From assembly GCF_900141905.1 (NCBI RefSeq), contig NZ_FQZF01000003.1:1-64000 (forward strand): 64,000 nt of DNA, written 5' to 3'. The stretch's first letter is position 1, and every line of letters starts with the position of its first letter. The stretch is from Muricoccus roseus. GTDB lineage: Bacteria; Pseudomonadota; Alphaproteobacteria; Acetobacterales; Acetobacteraceae. Positions 26,157-34,571 of the stretch are shown one piece after another. The position numbers and the translations under genes are program-made. A model generated the notes under the pieces. It ran no database searches. It saw only the letters and a program-made list of their open reading frames with translations, and was not told the DNA's origin.

Positions 26157-27782
26157 TCACCATCCCAGGGCCATGGCCGCTAGCCGGGCTTTCTCGGCCG
26201 GTCCGAGGCGCGGGCGGAGGCGCGGCGGCTGGAAGCCGCGCGTGGCCAGGCGCTGGAGGATGCGGTGATAGGCCCACATCATCACCCGCGCCGGCCGCAG
26301 CGGCCGGGCATTGGCGCCGACAAGCGCGGCTTCCGCCGCGGCGAAGCCCCCCTCCGCGCGGGTGAGGAGGCGGTCGCAGGCGTCATGGAGATCCGGGCGG
26401 GCGAGCAGGGTCTGTGGATCCGCGTCGGGGCCCAGCCAGGAGAGGGGGATGTAGACGCGGTCGCGCACGGCGTCCTCGTCGATGTCGCGCAGGATGTTGA
26501 CGAGTTGGAGCGTGCGGCCGAGCGCGAGGCCGAAAGCCTCGGCCTCCGGCGCGCCGAAGATGCGGACGGACAGCACGCCGACGCTGCCCGCCACGCGGCG
26601 GCAGTAGAGGTCCAGCGCCGCCTCGTCCGGGATGCGGAGACGGGCGGTGGAATCCGTCTCCATGCCGTCGATCATCGCCTCGCATTCGGATTTCGGCAGG
26701 TCGAAGATCACGCGGGCGCGGGCGAGCTCGCGGGAGACGGCACAGTCCGGCGCATCGAGCTTGCCGCGCCATTCCGCGAGGAAGCGGCGCTTCTCGGCCT
26801 CGGGCGCCGCGCCATCGGCGATGTCGTCCACGGAACGGCAGAAGGCATAGACGGCGTAGAGGGCGCGACGCCTTTCGCCGCGCAGGGATGCCATGCCCCT
26901 GGAAAAAGAGGAGCCGGCACGGGCGACCCGGGCCCGGACGAGGGCGGCATCCGAAGGACCACCGCGCGGCGCGCCGGCCAGGGCGGAGAGGACGTCGCCC
27001 TTGGTGAGCGCGACCCGGCGCGCCATCGGGTCGGCCGCGCGCAGCCGGGCCAGAAGGCGGCGGGCGCATCCGATGGTGGTGGCGGACTGGAAGGCGAGGC
27101 GCCGGCTGCGCAGCAGGCGCGGCAGGGCGGCGGCGACATCGAGAAGCGTATCCGTGCGGTCCAGCAGCGCGTCGAGCACGGCCCGGCGCGGCGCCGCCTC
27201 GGTGAACACGGCCTCCTCGCCGCCGACCTGGTCCATCCAGTCCTGCGGCAGGTAGATGCGGCCGAGCTCGCGCCGGTCATCCCCCATGTCCTGCAGATGG
27301 TTCAGCACCTGGAGGACGGTGCACAGCGCATCCGCCGCGCGGACTGCATCCGCATCCTCCTCCCCATGGAGGCGGAGGAGCATCCGGCCGACCGGATTGG
27401 CGGAATAGGCGCAGTAGTCCGCCAGCGCGTTCCAGTCCGCGCAGCTCTCGCTGCGGGAATCGCGGCGGAAGGCGGTGAGCATGGCCCGCGCCTCCTCCAC
27501 CCCCGTGCCGCTCTCGCGCAGGGCGGTGGCCTCGGGCACGCCAGGGCCTCCATCGAGCGCGGCCTCGATCAGGTCGAGCCGCCGGAGCTTCTCCTGGGCG
27601 GGCAGGTCCGGCGCGTCGGCGATGTCGTCGGCCAGGCGCACCACCCGGTAGAAGGCGAGGACGCGGCCCCGCACCTCGGGCGCGAGCAGCCGGGAGGCGA
27701 CGGGAAAGTTCTCGGAATCCGGCCCGCGCGTGGCAGGGCCGGCGGCAATGCTGGCACTCATGGTGGGGCGCTTATGCCCCAT
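26157..27782 (-). CDS. Fused HpnC-HpnD (presqualene diphosphate synthase and hydroxysqualene synthase)
   Basis: A 541-residue protein with two trans-isoprenyl diphosphate synthase domains that are normally separate. Residues about 20-268 match HpnC (SENFPVASRLL, first Asp motif LADDIADAPD at 50-59, YSANPVGRMLL, second motif LQDMGDDRREL). Residues about 277-541 match HpnD (SSFSRGM, YAFCRSVDDIADG with DDIAD at 319-323, YCRRVAGSVGVLS, NILRDIDEDAVRDR with a second Asp motif near 432). Both sets of catalytic Asp are intact. HpnD joins two farnesyl diphosphates to presqualene diphosphate, HpnC makes hydroxysqualene and HpnE reduces it. ATG 27782 overlaps the glycosyltransferase stop; ATG 27761 is an alternative. 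Confidence 0.92.
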   Translation of the reverse strand: MGHKRPTMSASIAAGPATRGPDSENFPVASRLLAPEVRGRVLAFYRVVRLADDIADAPDLPAQEKLRRLDLIEAALDGGPGVPEATALRESGTGVEEARAMLTAFRRDSRSESCADWNALADYCAYSANPVGRMLLRLHGEEDADAVRAADALCTVLQVLNHLQDMGDDRRELGRIYLPQDWMDQVGGEEAVFTEAAPRRAVLDALLDRTDTLLDVAAALPRLLRSRRLAFQSATTIGCARRLLARLRAADPMARRVALTKGDVLSALAGAPRGGPSDAALVRARVARAGSSFSRGMASLRGERRRALYAVYAFCRSVDDIADGAAPEAEKRRFLAEWRGKLDAPDCAVSRELARARVIFDLPKSECEAMIDGMETDSTARLRIPDEAALDLYCRRVAGSVGVLSVRIFGAPEAEAFGLALGRTLQLVNILRDIDEDAVRDRVYIPLSWLGPDADPQTLLARPDLHDACDRLLTRAEGGFAAAEAALVGANARPLRPARVMMWAYHRILQRLATRGFQPPRLRPRLGPAEKARLAAMALGW

Positions 27783-28866
27783 CCGCGGCGGAGTAGGCGC
27801 GGCCTTTCCAGCCGGCCGGCCGCCCGAGGGCGGATCGGGCGAGGGCCGTCCATTGGATGGCGAGGGCGACGGCGATGGTGGCGGGGTGCAGGGGGATGGT
27901 CCAGCTCGGCTCCCGCCCGCGCCAGGTGATGGCGGCGCGGGTGAGATAGGTGAGGATCAGGGCCGCGCCCGCCAGCGGACCCGGCAGCAGCAGCCAGGGC
28001 AGAAGATGGCCGCCCGCGAGCAGGAGTGTCCAGACCGGGAGGCCGAGCGGAGTGGCCATGCCCTCCCGGGCATTCTTGAGGAAGCCGTTCCAGGCCTCGC
28101 GGAAACCCCCATACATCCGGCAAGCCGCGAGCGGGGCGCCATCCACCACCTCCGTCCGGTGCCCGGCGAGGCGAAGGTTCCGGGCCAGGGCCAGGCCGTC
28201 ATGCAGGCGGTGGCGGAAGGCGGCATGGCCGCCAGCGGATTCGTAGGCCGCGCGCTCCACGAGGATGAGCTGGCCGCAGGCGGCGGCCATGGCCGGGTGG
28301 CGCGTGAAAGCCCGGCCGGCGCCGGGCAGGTAGCCCAGCATCAGCAGGTTGATCGCCGGAACCGTCAGCCCCTCCCCCAGGGTCCGGATGCGCTGGCGTG
28401 GGACGCCGGTGACGAGGGCGAGGTTCTCGGCCCCGGCATGGCCGGCCATGTTCGCGGCGGCGTCGGGGGCGAGGCGGACATCGGCGTCGATGAAGAGGAG
28501 GTGGGTGCCGCGAGCGGCCTCGGCGAGGCGGGCGCAGGCATGGACCTTGCCGGTCCAGCCCGGCGGCAGCGGCGGGGCGTGGAGGAGACGGAGGCGCGGG
28601 TCCGTGGCGGCGCGGGCGGCCACGATGTCGGGCGTCTCGTCGCGCGAGCCGTCATCCATCACCAGAACCTCGATCTCCACCCCGGTGCTGGCCAGGGCGG
28701 CATCGAGGCAGGTGGCGATGTTCGCCGCCTCGTCCCGCGCGGGAATGAGGATGGAAACGAGGGTGCCGGGACCGGGCGTGCCCGCCGCCCTGGCCTGCAG
28801 CAGCAGGTTCGCGGCGGCCATGCTGGCAGGAAAGCTGGCGAGTGCCAGGGCGAGCGCCTCCATCAT
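27772..28866 (-). CDS. Family 2 glycosyltransferase of the carotenoid operon (HpnB/CrtQ-like)
   Basis: A 364-residue membrane-associated glycosyltransferase. The GT-A core has SILIPARDEAANIATCL, LVMDDGSRDETPDI and the DxD-like FIDADVRLAPDA. RHRLHDGLALARNLR is the acceptor region. Two or more hydrophobic segments lie at the C-terminus (LLLAGGHLLPWLLLPGPLAG). The family includes HpnB of hopanoid clusters and CrtQ-type enzymes that add sugar to C30 carotenoid acids. The neighbours favour the second reading. It overlaps the HpnCD start by 11 nt. Confidence 0.8.
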   Translation of the reverse strand: MMEALALALASFPASMAAANLLLQARAAGTPGPGTLVSILIPARDEAANIATCLDAALASTGVEIEVLVMDDGSRDETPDIVAARAATDPRLRLLHAPPLPPGWTGKVHACARLAEAARGTHLLFIDADVRLAPDAAANMAGHAGAENLALVTGVPRQRIRTLGEGLTVPAINLLMLGYLPGAGRAFTRHPAMAAACGQLILVERAAYESAGGHAAFRHRLHDGLALARNLRLAGHRTEVVDGAPLAACRMYGGFREAWNGFLKNAREGMATPLGLPVWTLLLAGGHLLPWLLLPGPLAGAALILTYLTRAAITWRGREPSWTIPLHPATIAVALAIQWTALARSALGRPAGWKGRAYSAADGA

Positions 28867-28910
28867 CGCCCTGCCACCTTGCTGCGTCTCCCCTGTGTCA
28901 CCCGCCCATC

Positions 28911-29705
28911 CTAGCCGGATTTCGTGCCATGGGCATGCCGCGGCTCGAAGCGCCGCCCGCGCGCCCAGGCGGAGAGGCGGCGCCAGAGGTCGTAGATGCC
29001 GCCCATGCCCTCCCGCCCCGCTGCCAGGGTCGTGAAGCGGGCGGGGTCGCGGGTGATGGCCTCCTCGGCCAGGCGGTCCATGGTCTCGGTCAGCGCCTCA
29101 CGGATCCGGGCCTCCCGGGCGTCGCGGTCCAGGGCCAGGAGGTCGGCGGCCCGCAGCGGCGGGCCGAAGGCGGCCAGCATCTCGGGGCGGCGCTCGGTCC
29201 AGAGCACATAGTCCAGGGCCAGCGGCAGCACCGTGGCATCGGGCGCGATCTCGGGCAGGCGGGTGACGCCGGGGGCGATGGCGACGGGGCGCTCGCGCAC
29301 GTCCTGGAACCGTCCGGGGGCGTTCATCCAGAGCATGGCACCCGGCGCGGCCACCACCTCCTTCGCCGTGCGAAGGAAGGCGACCGCACCGCGAGGGCCG
29401 GGCTCGATGCCGAAGACGCCGAGGCGGCGCATGAAGCGGTATTTCGCGAGCGCCGCGGCCTCCATGGGGATGAAGACCTGGCGCCGGGGGAAGAAGGCCA
29501 CGGGAAGGAGCATGAAGGCCACGCCATCCCACCAGGACGGGTGGTTGGCGAGGACGATAAGGGGCCTTCCCTCCGGGTCCTGCGGAATGCCCCAGGGGGG
29601 CACCCGCAGCGCGCCCATGTGGCGACGGAAGAAGCGCGAGAAGACGAGGTGGAAGAAGCCGAAGAGCCGCGCATCGCGGAGCGCGAGTGGCGACGGCTCC
29701 AGCAT
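28911..29705 (-). CDS. PlsC-type acyltransferase of the carotenoid operon (CrtO-like)
   Basis: A 264-residue acyltransferase. The HX4D catalytic motif is in LANHPSWWDGVAFM near residue 53. The second block is FIPMEAAALAKYRFMRRLG, and the glycine-rich third block is MNAPGRFQDVRERP. PlsC folds acylate glycerol phosphate, but placed between a glycosyltransferase and two carotenoid desaturases it more probably esterifies a glycosylated carotenoid, as CrtO does in staphyloxanthin synthesis. That role is inferred. The start lies 3 nt after the desaturase stop. Confidence 0.8.
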   Translation of the reverse strand: MLEPSPLALRDARLFGFFHLVFSRFFRRHMGALRVPPWGIPQDPEGRPLIVLANHPSWWDGVAFMLLPVAFFPRRQVFIPMEAAALAKYRFMRRLGVFGIEPGPRGAVAFLRTAKEVVAAPGAMLWMNAPGRFQDVRERPVAIAPGVTRLPEIAPDATVLPLALDYVLWTERRPEMLAAFGPPLRAADLLALDRDAREARIREALTETMDRLAEEAITRDPARFTTLAAGREGMGGIYDLWRRLSAWARGRRFEPRHAHGTKSG

Positions 29706-29708
29706 GGC

Positions 29709-31307
29709 CTACTCGGCGGCCTGGGGCAGCAGCGCGTCGCGCGTGCCGGCGAGGCGCGCGGCGTCGCTCATGCCGCAGCCGCCCATGTCCTGGTCCATGG
29801 CATCGGCGGCGATCCAGCCGGACATCATCACCATCGGCATCCCCGGGCCGGGATGCGCGGCGCCGCCCGCAAGATAGAGGCCCTTCACCGCCTTGGAACG
29901 GTTGCCGGGCTTGAAGGCGCCCGTCCAGGCGCCGTGGGAGGCGAGGCCGTAGATGGCGCCGTCCAGCACCTTATAGCGGTCGTGGATGTCCTGCGGCGTG
30001 AGAGCCTGCTCCACCACGATGCGGCTCTCGATGTCCTCCATCCCCGCCGTGCGCTTCAGCTTGTCGAGGATGGTCTGGCGATAGGCCGGGAGCATCTTCG
30101 ACCAGTCCTGGCCGGGGCGGAGATGCGGCGTGTGGACGAGGACATAGAGGGCCTCGCCGCCATCGGGCGCCACCGTCGGGTCCGTGGCGGAGGGCGCCGC
30201 GAGATAGGCCGTGGGATCGGGGGCGGGCACACCCTTCTTGTAGATGGCGTCGAACTCCTCCTCCGCGTCGCGGGAGAAGACGAAGTCGTGATGGGCGAGG
30301 TGGTCGTAGCGCTTGTTCAGGCCGAGATAGAGCACGACGCCGGAGCAGGCGGGCTCGAAGCCCTTCTTCTCATACTTGCGGCCGGTCCTGCCGCCGACCA
30401 GCTCCTTGTAGGTGCGGATGGCATCCATGTTGGAGATGACGGCATCGAAGGGGATGGTCTCGCCCTTCGCGACGACGCCGGCCACGCGGGTGCCGTTGTC
30501 GCGCAGGTCGAGGCCGGTGACCTCCGTGTTCGGGCGCAGGTCGGCGCCGAGGGATTCCGCCAGCTTCGCCAGCCCCTCCGCCACGGCGCGCGTGCCGCCC
30601 ACGGGGTACCAGATGCCCTCGCTCGCCTGCATGTCGCCGATGGAGCACAGCACGGCGGGGGCGAGATAGGGCGAGGAGCCGACATACTGGCAGTAATGGT
30701 CCAGCATCTGCGCCAACCGCGCATCCGGCACATGGCCGCGGATGACCTTCGCGACGCGCTTGCCCATGCCGAGGGCCATCACGTCCTTCAGCGTGTCGGC
30801 GCGCATATTGGCGCGGAAGTCCATCGTGTCGCCGATGCCCTCCACGGACTTCCAGAAGAAGAAGCCCTCGGAGATGCGGTGCAGGTTCTCCGACATCTTC
30901 TGGAATTCGCGGTAGCCCTGGCCGTTGCCGGGGGCAAACTCCTCCATCTCGCGCGCCATGGCCTCGACATTCTCGCGCAGGTCGATCCGCGTGCCGTCGT
31001 CGAAGAAGCAACGCCATTGCGGGTCCAGGCGGATCAGCGGCAGGTCGCGCGCCTGCTCGCGCCCGGCCTCCGCGAAGATGCGGCGCAGGACGCGGGGCAC
31101 GGTGAGGATGGTGGGCCCCATGTCGAAGCGGAAGGTTCCGCCGTTGCGGCCCCCCGCCTCGTGCGGCGCGTCCAGATGCAGCACGGCGGCCTTGCCGCCG
31201 AGCCACTCGTTCTTGTCGAACAGCGTGACCTCGTGGCCGCGCGCCTGGGCCACGCAGGCCGCCGCCAGGCCACCGAGACCACCGCCGATGATGGCAACCT
31301 TCGCCAT
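29709..31307 (-). CDS. CrtI/CrtN/CrtP-type carotenoid desaturase or oxidase (second copy)
   Basis: A 532-residue flavoprotein. The FAD site is VAIIGGGLGGLAAACVAQARG, followed by the CrtI-family segment FDMGPTILTVPRVLRRIF. The C-terminus GLYLAGGAAHPGPGMPMVMM is the bacterial phytoene dehydrogenase signature. Such enzymes dehydrogenate or oxidise C30 or C40 carotenoid chains. Two paralogues in one operon suggest one desaturase and one terminal oxidase; I cannot assign which with certainty. It starts 2 nt after the first copy ends. Confidence 0.88.
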   Translation of the reverse strand: MAKVAIIGGGLGGLAAACVAQARGHEVTLFDKNEWLGGKAAVLHLDAPHEAGGRNGGTFRFDMGPTILTVPRVLRRIFAEAGREQARDLPLIRLDPQWRCFFDDGTRIDLRENVEAMAREMEEFAPGNGQGYREFQKMSENLHRISEGFFFWKSVEGIGDTMDFRANMRADTLKDVMALGMGKRVAKVIRGHVPDARLAQMLDHYCQYVGSSPYLAPAVLCSIGDMQASEGIWYPVGGTRAVAEGLAKLAESLGADLRPNTEVTGLDLRDNGTRVAGVVAKGETIPFDAVISNMDAIRTYKELVGGRTGRKYEKKGFEPACSGVVLYLGLNKRYDHLAHHDFVFSRDAEEEFDAIYKKGVPAPDPTAYLAAPSATDPTVAPDGGEALYVLVHTPHLRPGQDWSKMLPAYRQTILDKLKRTAGMEDIESRIVVEQALTPQDIHDRYKVLDGAIYGLASHGAWTGAFKPGNRSKAVKGLYLAGGAAHPGPGMPMVMMSGWIAADAMDQDMGGCGMSDAARLAGTRDALLPQAAE

Positions 31308-31309
31308 GC

Positions 31310-32869
31310 TCAGATCCTCGTCGAAACAGGCGCGCGGCCGAGGTCGCGCAGCAGCAGGTTGGCGCTGATGCGCGCGCCCTCATAGATCACGGGCAGGCCG
31401 GAACCGGGATGGGTGCCGCCACCCACGAGATACAGGCCCTGGGTATCGCCGAAGCGGTTGCCGGGGCGGAACATCAGCATCTGGCGCAGATCATGCGCCA
31501 GGTTGAAGGTGGCGCCGTAGCCCACGGCGTAGTCGTCCCGCCAGTCGCGCGGGGTGACCACCTTCTCGAAGCGGATCCGGGCCTCGATATCGGGAACGCC
31601 CAGGGCGCGGAGGCGATCGAGGGCGACCTTGCGGTAGCGCGCGGTGTCGGCCTCGCTCCACTCATGGCCATGCGTCAGGTTCGGCACGGGCACCAGCAGG
31701 TAAAGGCTGGAATGGCCCGGCGGGGCCATGGTCGCGTCCGTCGCCACAGGGTTGTGGAGGTAGAGGGAAGGCGTATCGGGCACCGTGCCCTGTTCGATCT
31801 CCTGGATGTTTCGCTGATAGTCCTGGGAGAGCAGGATGCTGTGATGCGCGAGATCGGGAAAGGTGCCCTCCACGCCCAGGTAGAGCATGAAGGTGGAGCA
31901 GGAGTAGCGCGCCTGGCCGATCTTCCGGTCGGACCATTTGCGCCGGACGGCGTCGGGCACCAGCCGCGGCATGGCATGCGCGAAGTCGGCGTTCATCACC
32001 ACCGCATCGGCCGCGATATGCCGGCCGCCGGCATCCACGCCGGTCGCCCTGTTGCCCTCGAAGGTCACGCGGTCCACCGGCGTCTCGAAGCGGAACTCCA
32101 CGCCGAGATCGGCCGCCACGCGCGCCATCGCCGCCGCCACGCTGCCGCAACCGCCGCGCGGGTGGAACACGCCATGCTCGTATTCGAGGAAGGAAAGGAT
32201 GGTGAAGAGGCTGGGGCAGCGGAACGGGCTCATCCCCAGGTATTTCGTCTGGAAGGAGAAGGCGAGCCGCGTACGGGGGTCGCGGAAGTGGCGGCGCAGG
32301 TCGGCATCCACCGAGCGGCCAGGCTTCAGCAGCGGCAGGGCACGCAGCATGTCCGCCCCCATCACGTCCGCCGTCCGGGTGAAGGCGCGCTCCAGAACCG
32401 GGCGGAAGGCGGCCAGCTTGCGGCGGTTCTCCTCCATGAAGGGGCGGACCCCGGCCGCGTCGCGGGGGTCGATCTTCGCGACCTCCGCCTCCATGCGCGC
32501 GAGGTCCGGCGTGGCGTCGAGGGTGACGTGGCCGGCGGCGTCCTCGAAGACCAGGCGGTATTGCGGGTCGAGCCGGATCAGCTCCACCTCCTCCTCCAGC
32601 CGCGCGCCGCATTCGGCGAAGACCTCGGCGAGGATGCGGGGATAGAGGAAGAAGGTGGGGCCGAGATCGAAGCGGTAGCCGCCCCCGTGCCCGTCCGGCG
32701 CCTCGATGGTGCGGCTGCGGCCACCGACGACCCGGTCCTTCTCCAGCACCGTCACCCGAAGCCCGCGCGCGGCGAGGAGCATGGCGGAGGCGAGCCCGCC
32801 GGGGCCGGCCCCGATGATGACGGCATGGGGCCGTTCGGGACGTAGGGCGGGGCGGCTCAGGGCGTTCAC
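31310..32869 (-). CDS. CrtI/CrtN-type carotenoid desaturase (first copy)
   Basis: A 519-residue flavoprotein and probably the first gene of the operon. I chose the GTG at 32869 (MNALSRPALRPERPHAVIIG) because GGAG precedes it by about 7 nt; the open frame further upstream has no homology. FAD motif AVIIGAGPGGLASAMLLAAR, then FDLGPTFFLYPRILAEVF and the terminal GLYLVGGGTHPGSGLPVIYE. Its substrate is likely squalene or a partly desaturated C30 chain, judging by the HpnCDE genes downstream. This is inferred. Confidence 0.88.
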   Translation of the reverse strand: MNALSRPALRPERPHAVIIGAGPGGLASAMLLAARGLRVTVLEKDRVVGGRSRTIEAPDGHGGGYRFDLGPTFFLYPRILAEVFAECGARLEEEVELIRLDPQYRLVFEDAAGHVTLDATPDLARMEAEVAKIDPRDAAGVRPFMEENRRKLAAFRPVLERAFTRTADVMGADMLRALPLLKPGRSVDADLRRHFRDPRTRLAFSFQTKYLGMSPFRCPSLFTILSFLEYEHGVFHPRGGCGSVAAAMARVAADLGVEFRFETPVDRVTFEGNRATGVDAGGRHIAADAVVMNADFAHAMPRLVPDAVRRKWSDRKIGQARYSCSTFMLYLGVEGTFPDLAHHSILLSQDYQRNIQEIEQGTVPDTPSLYLHNPVATDATMAPPGHSSLYLLVPVPNLTHGHEWSEADTARYRKVALDRLRALGVPDIEARIRFEKVVTPRDWRDDYAVGYGATFNLAHDLRQMLMFRPGNRFGDTQGLYLVGGGTHPGSGLPVIYEGARISANLLLRDLGRAPVSTRI

Positions 32870-32984
32870 TCGGACTCCGGCGCTCAGTGGGGATGAGCAT
32901 GTTTGGCCGGATGACAAAGGCGCAAGGTGCCCCATGCGTTGCATCGGGCGGATTGCGCCGGCGTGATGCGGCCCGGACCTGCCG

Positions 32985-34571
32985 TCATCCCTCCGTTGCC
33001 AAGGCCTCGGCCAGCCGCGCCGAGGCGCGGGGCAGCAGGCGCCGGAGAAAGAAGTCAGCCTTGCCCGCGAGGGCGGGATCCGCCTGGGCGGCCCGGGCGA
33101 GCCATGCCCCGCCGAGGATCCATCCGGCCGCATCCAGGAAGGGCGCCGCGGCGCCGCCCGCAACCTCGGGGCTGGCGGAGGCAAGCTGCCGGGCGGCCTC
33201 CCCCAGCGCCTCGGCGGGAGACCGGAGGGCGGGGTGCGCCGCGCCGGCCTCCCGGGCCAGGGCCAGAAAGGCCGGAAGCTCCCGGGGCAGCTTCCGGGCC
33301 ACGAGGTCCAGCGCCTGAATGCCGTTGGTGCCCTCGTAGATCGGGGCGATGCGGGCGTCGCGCCAGATTTGGGCCGCGCCCGTCTCCTCCACATAGCCGG
33401 CGCCGCCATGCACCTGGATGCCGAGGCTGGCGACCTCCACCCCGCGCTCGGTGCACCAGGCCTTCACGATAGGGGTGAGGAGGGCGAGGCGGGACCCCGC
33501 CTCGCCCTCCCCTTCGAGCCTGGCGCGGTCCAGCGCGACGGCGCAATCCAGGGCGAGAAGGCGGGCCGCCAGGGTGATGCTCCGCATCTCCGATAGCATG
33601 CGGGCGACATCCGGGTATTCGGCGATGGGGCGGCCGCCCTGGGCGCGGCCGGCGGCATAGGCTTCCGCCAGCTGGGTGGCGCGGGCGCATTGCCCGACGC
33701 CCTCCACCCCCACGGCGAGGCGCGCGGCGTTCATCATGGAAAACATGGCCGCCAGGCCGCGATGGGGCTCGCCGATCAGCTCCCCCTCGGCCTCCTCGAA
33801 CAGCATGGTGCAGGTGGGCGAGGCGTGGATGCCCGGCTTGTGCTCGATGCCCCCGCAGCGCAGCGCGTTGCGACGGCCGTCGGGCAGGATCTTCGGACAG
33901 GCGAAGAGCGAGATGCCTCGCGAGCCGGGCGGCGCGTCCGGCAGGCGGGCGAGGACGAGGTGGAGGGTGTTCTCCGCGATGTCGTTCTCGCCCCAGGTGA
34001 TGAAGATCTTCTGCCCGGAGAGGCGGAACCCGCCCGCGCGATCGGGAACCGCCCGGCTGCGGATGGCCGAGAGGTCGCTGCCCGCCTGGGGCTCGGTAAG
34101 GCACATGGTGCCGTTCCAGGCGGCCGAGACGAGGGGCGGCAGGAAGCGCGCGGCCTGCTCGGGGCTCGCATGATGGGCGAGCAGCTCGATGGCGCCCGCC
34201 GACAGCATGGGCATGAGGGCGAAGGCCATGTCGGCGGAGGAGGCGAGCTCGAAGACCGCGGCCCAGAGAGCGTGCGGCAGGTTCTGCCCGCCATGCTCGG
34301 CCGGGGCGGCCAGCCCCTGCCAGCCGGCCTCCCGCCATTCCTTCAGCAGGGGGCCGTAATGGGCGGGGGTCCGGACGCGGCCGTTCTCCAGCACGCATCC
34401 CTCGCGGTCGGCCTGCCCACGGCCGGGGGCGATGCGCTCCTCGGCGAAGCGGGCCGCTTCCTCGAGGATGGCGGCGATGTCCTCCTCGGCCAGCGGCGTG
34501 CCCAGGCGCTCGGACAGGGCGGGCAGCCCGTGCAGCCGGTTGAGGGCGAAGGCGAGCGAGGCGGCGGTCAT
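32985..34571 (-). CDS. Acyl-CoA dehydrogenase
   Basis: A 528-residue flavoprotein dehydrogenase of fatty or branched acyl-CoA. The start at 34571 (MTAASLAFALNRLHGLPALS) overlaps the stop of the oxidoreductase gene upstream by 4 nt (ATGA). MCLTEPQAGSDLSAIRSRAV is the FAD/acyl-CoA signature; QVHGGAGYVEETGAAQIWRD and PIYEGTNGIQALDLV carry the C-terminal landmarks with the catalytic-base region. The extra C-terminal helices make it longer than classical 380-residue enzymes and fit the AidB/FadE-like long subgroup. It precedes the carotenoid operon by about 115 nt with no evident link. Confidence 0.93.
   Translation of the reverse strand: MTAASLAFALNRLHGLPALSERLGTPLAEEDIAAILEEAARFAEERIAPGRGQADREGCVLENGRVRTPAHYGPLLKEWREAGWQGLAAPAEHGGQNLPHALWAAVFELASSADMAFALMPMLSAGAIELLAHHASPEQAARFLPPLVSAAWNGTMCLTEPQAGSDLSAIRSRAVPDRAGGFRLSGQKIFITWGENDIAENTLHLVLARLPDAPPGSRGISLFACPKILPDGRRNALRCGGIEHKPGIHASPTCTMLFEEAEGELIGEPHRGLAAMFSMMNAARLAVGVEGVGQCARATQLAEAYAAGRAQGGRPIAEYPDVARMLSEMRSITLAARLLALDCAVALDRARLEGEGEAGSRLALLTPIVKAWCTERGVEVASLGIQVHGGAGYVEETGAAQIWRDARIAPIYEGTNGIQALDLVARKLPRELPAFLALAREAGAAHPALRSPAEALGEAARQLASASPEVAGGAAAPFLDAAGWILGGAWLARAAQADPALAGKADFFLRRLLPRASARLAEALATEG

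Noticed and set aside
32870-32984. PpsR/CrtJ-type site before the carotenoid operon
   Set aside because: A TGT...ACA pair is present but with 11 instead of 12 bases between, so it is too weak to claim.
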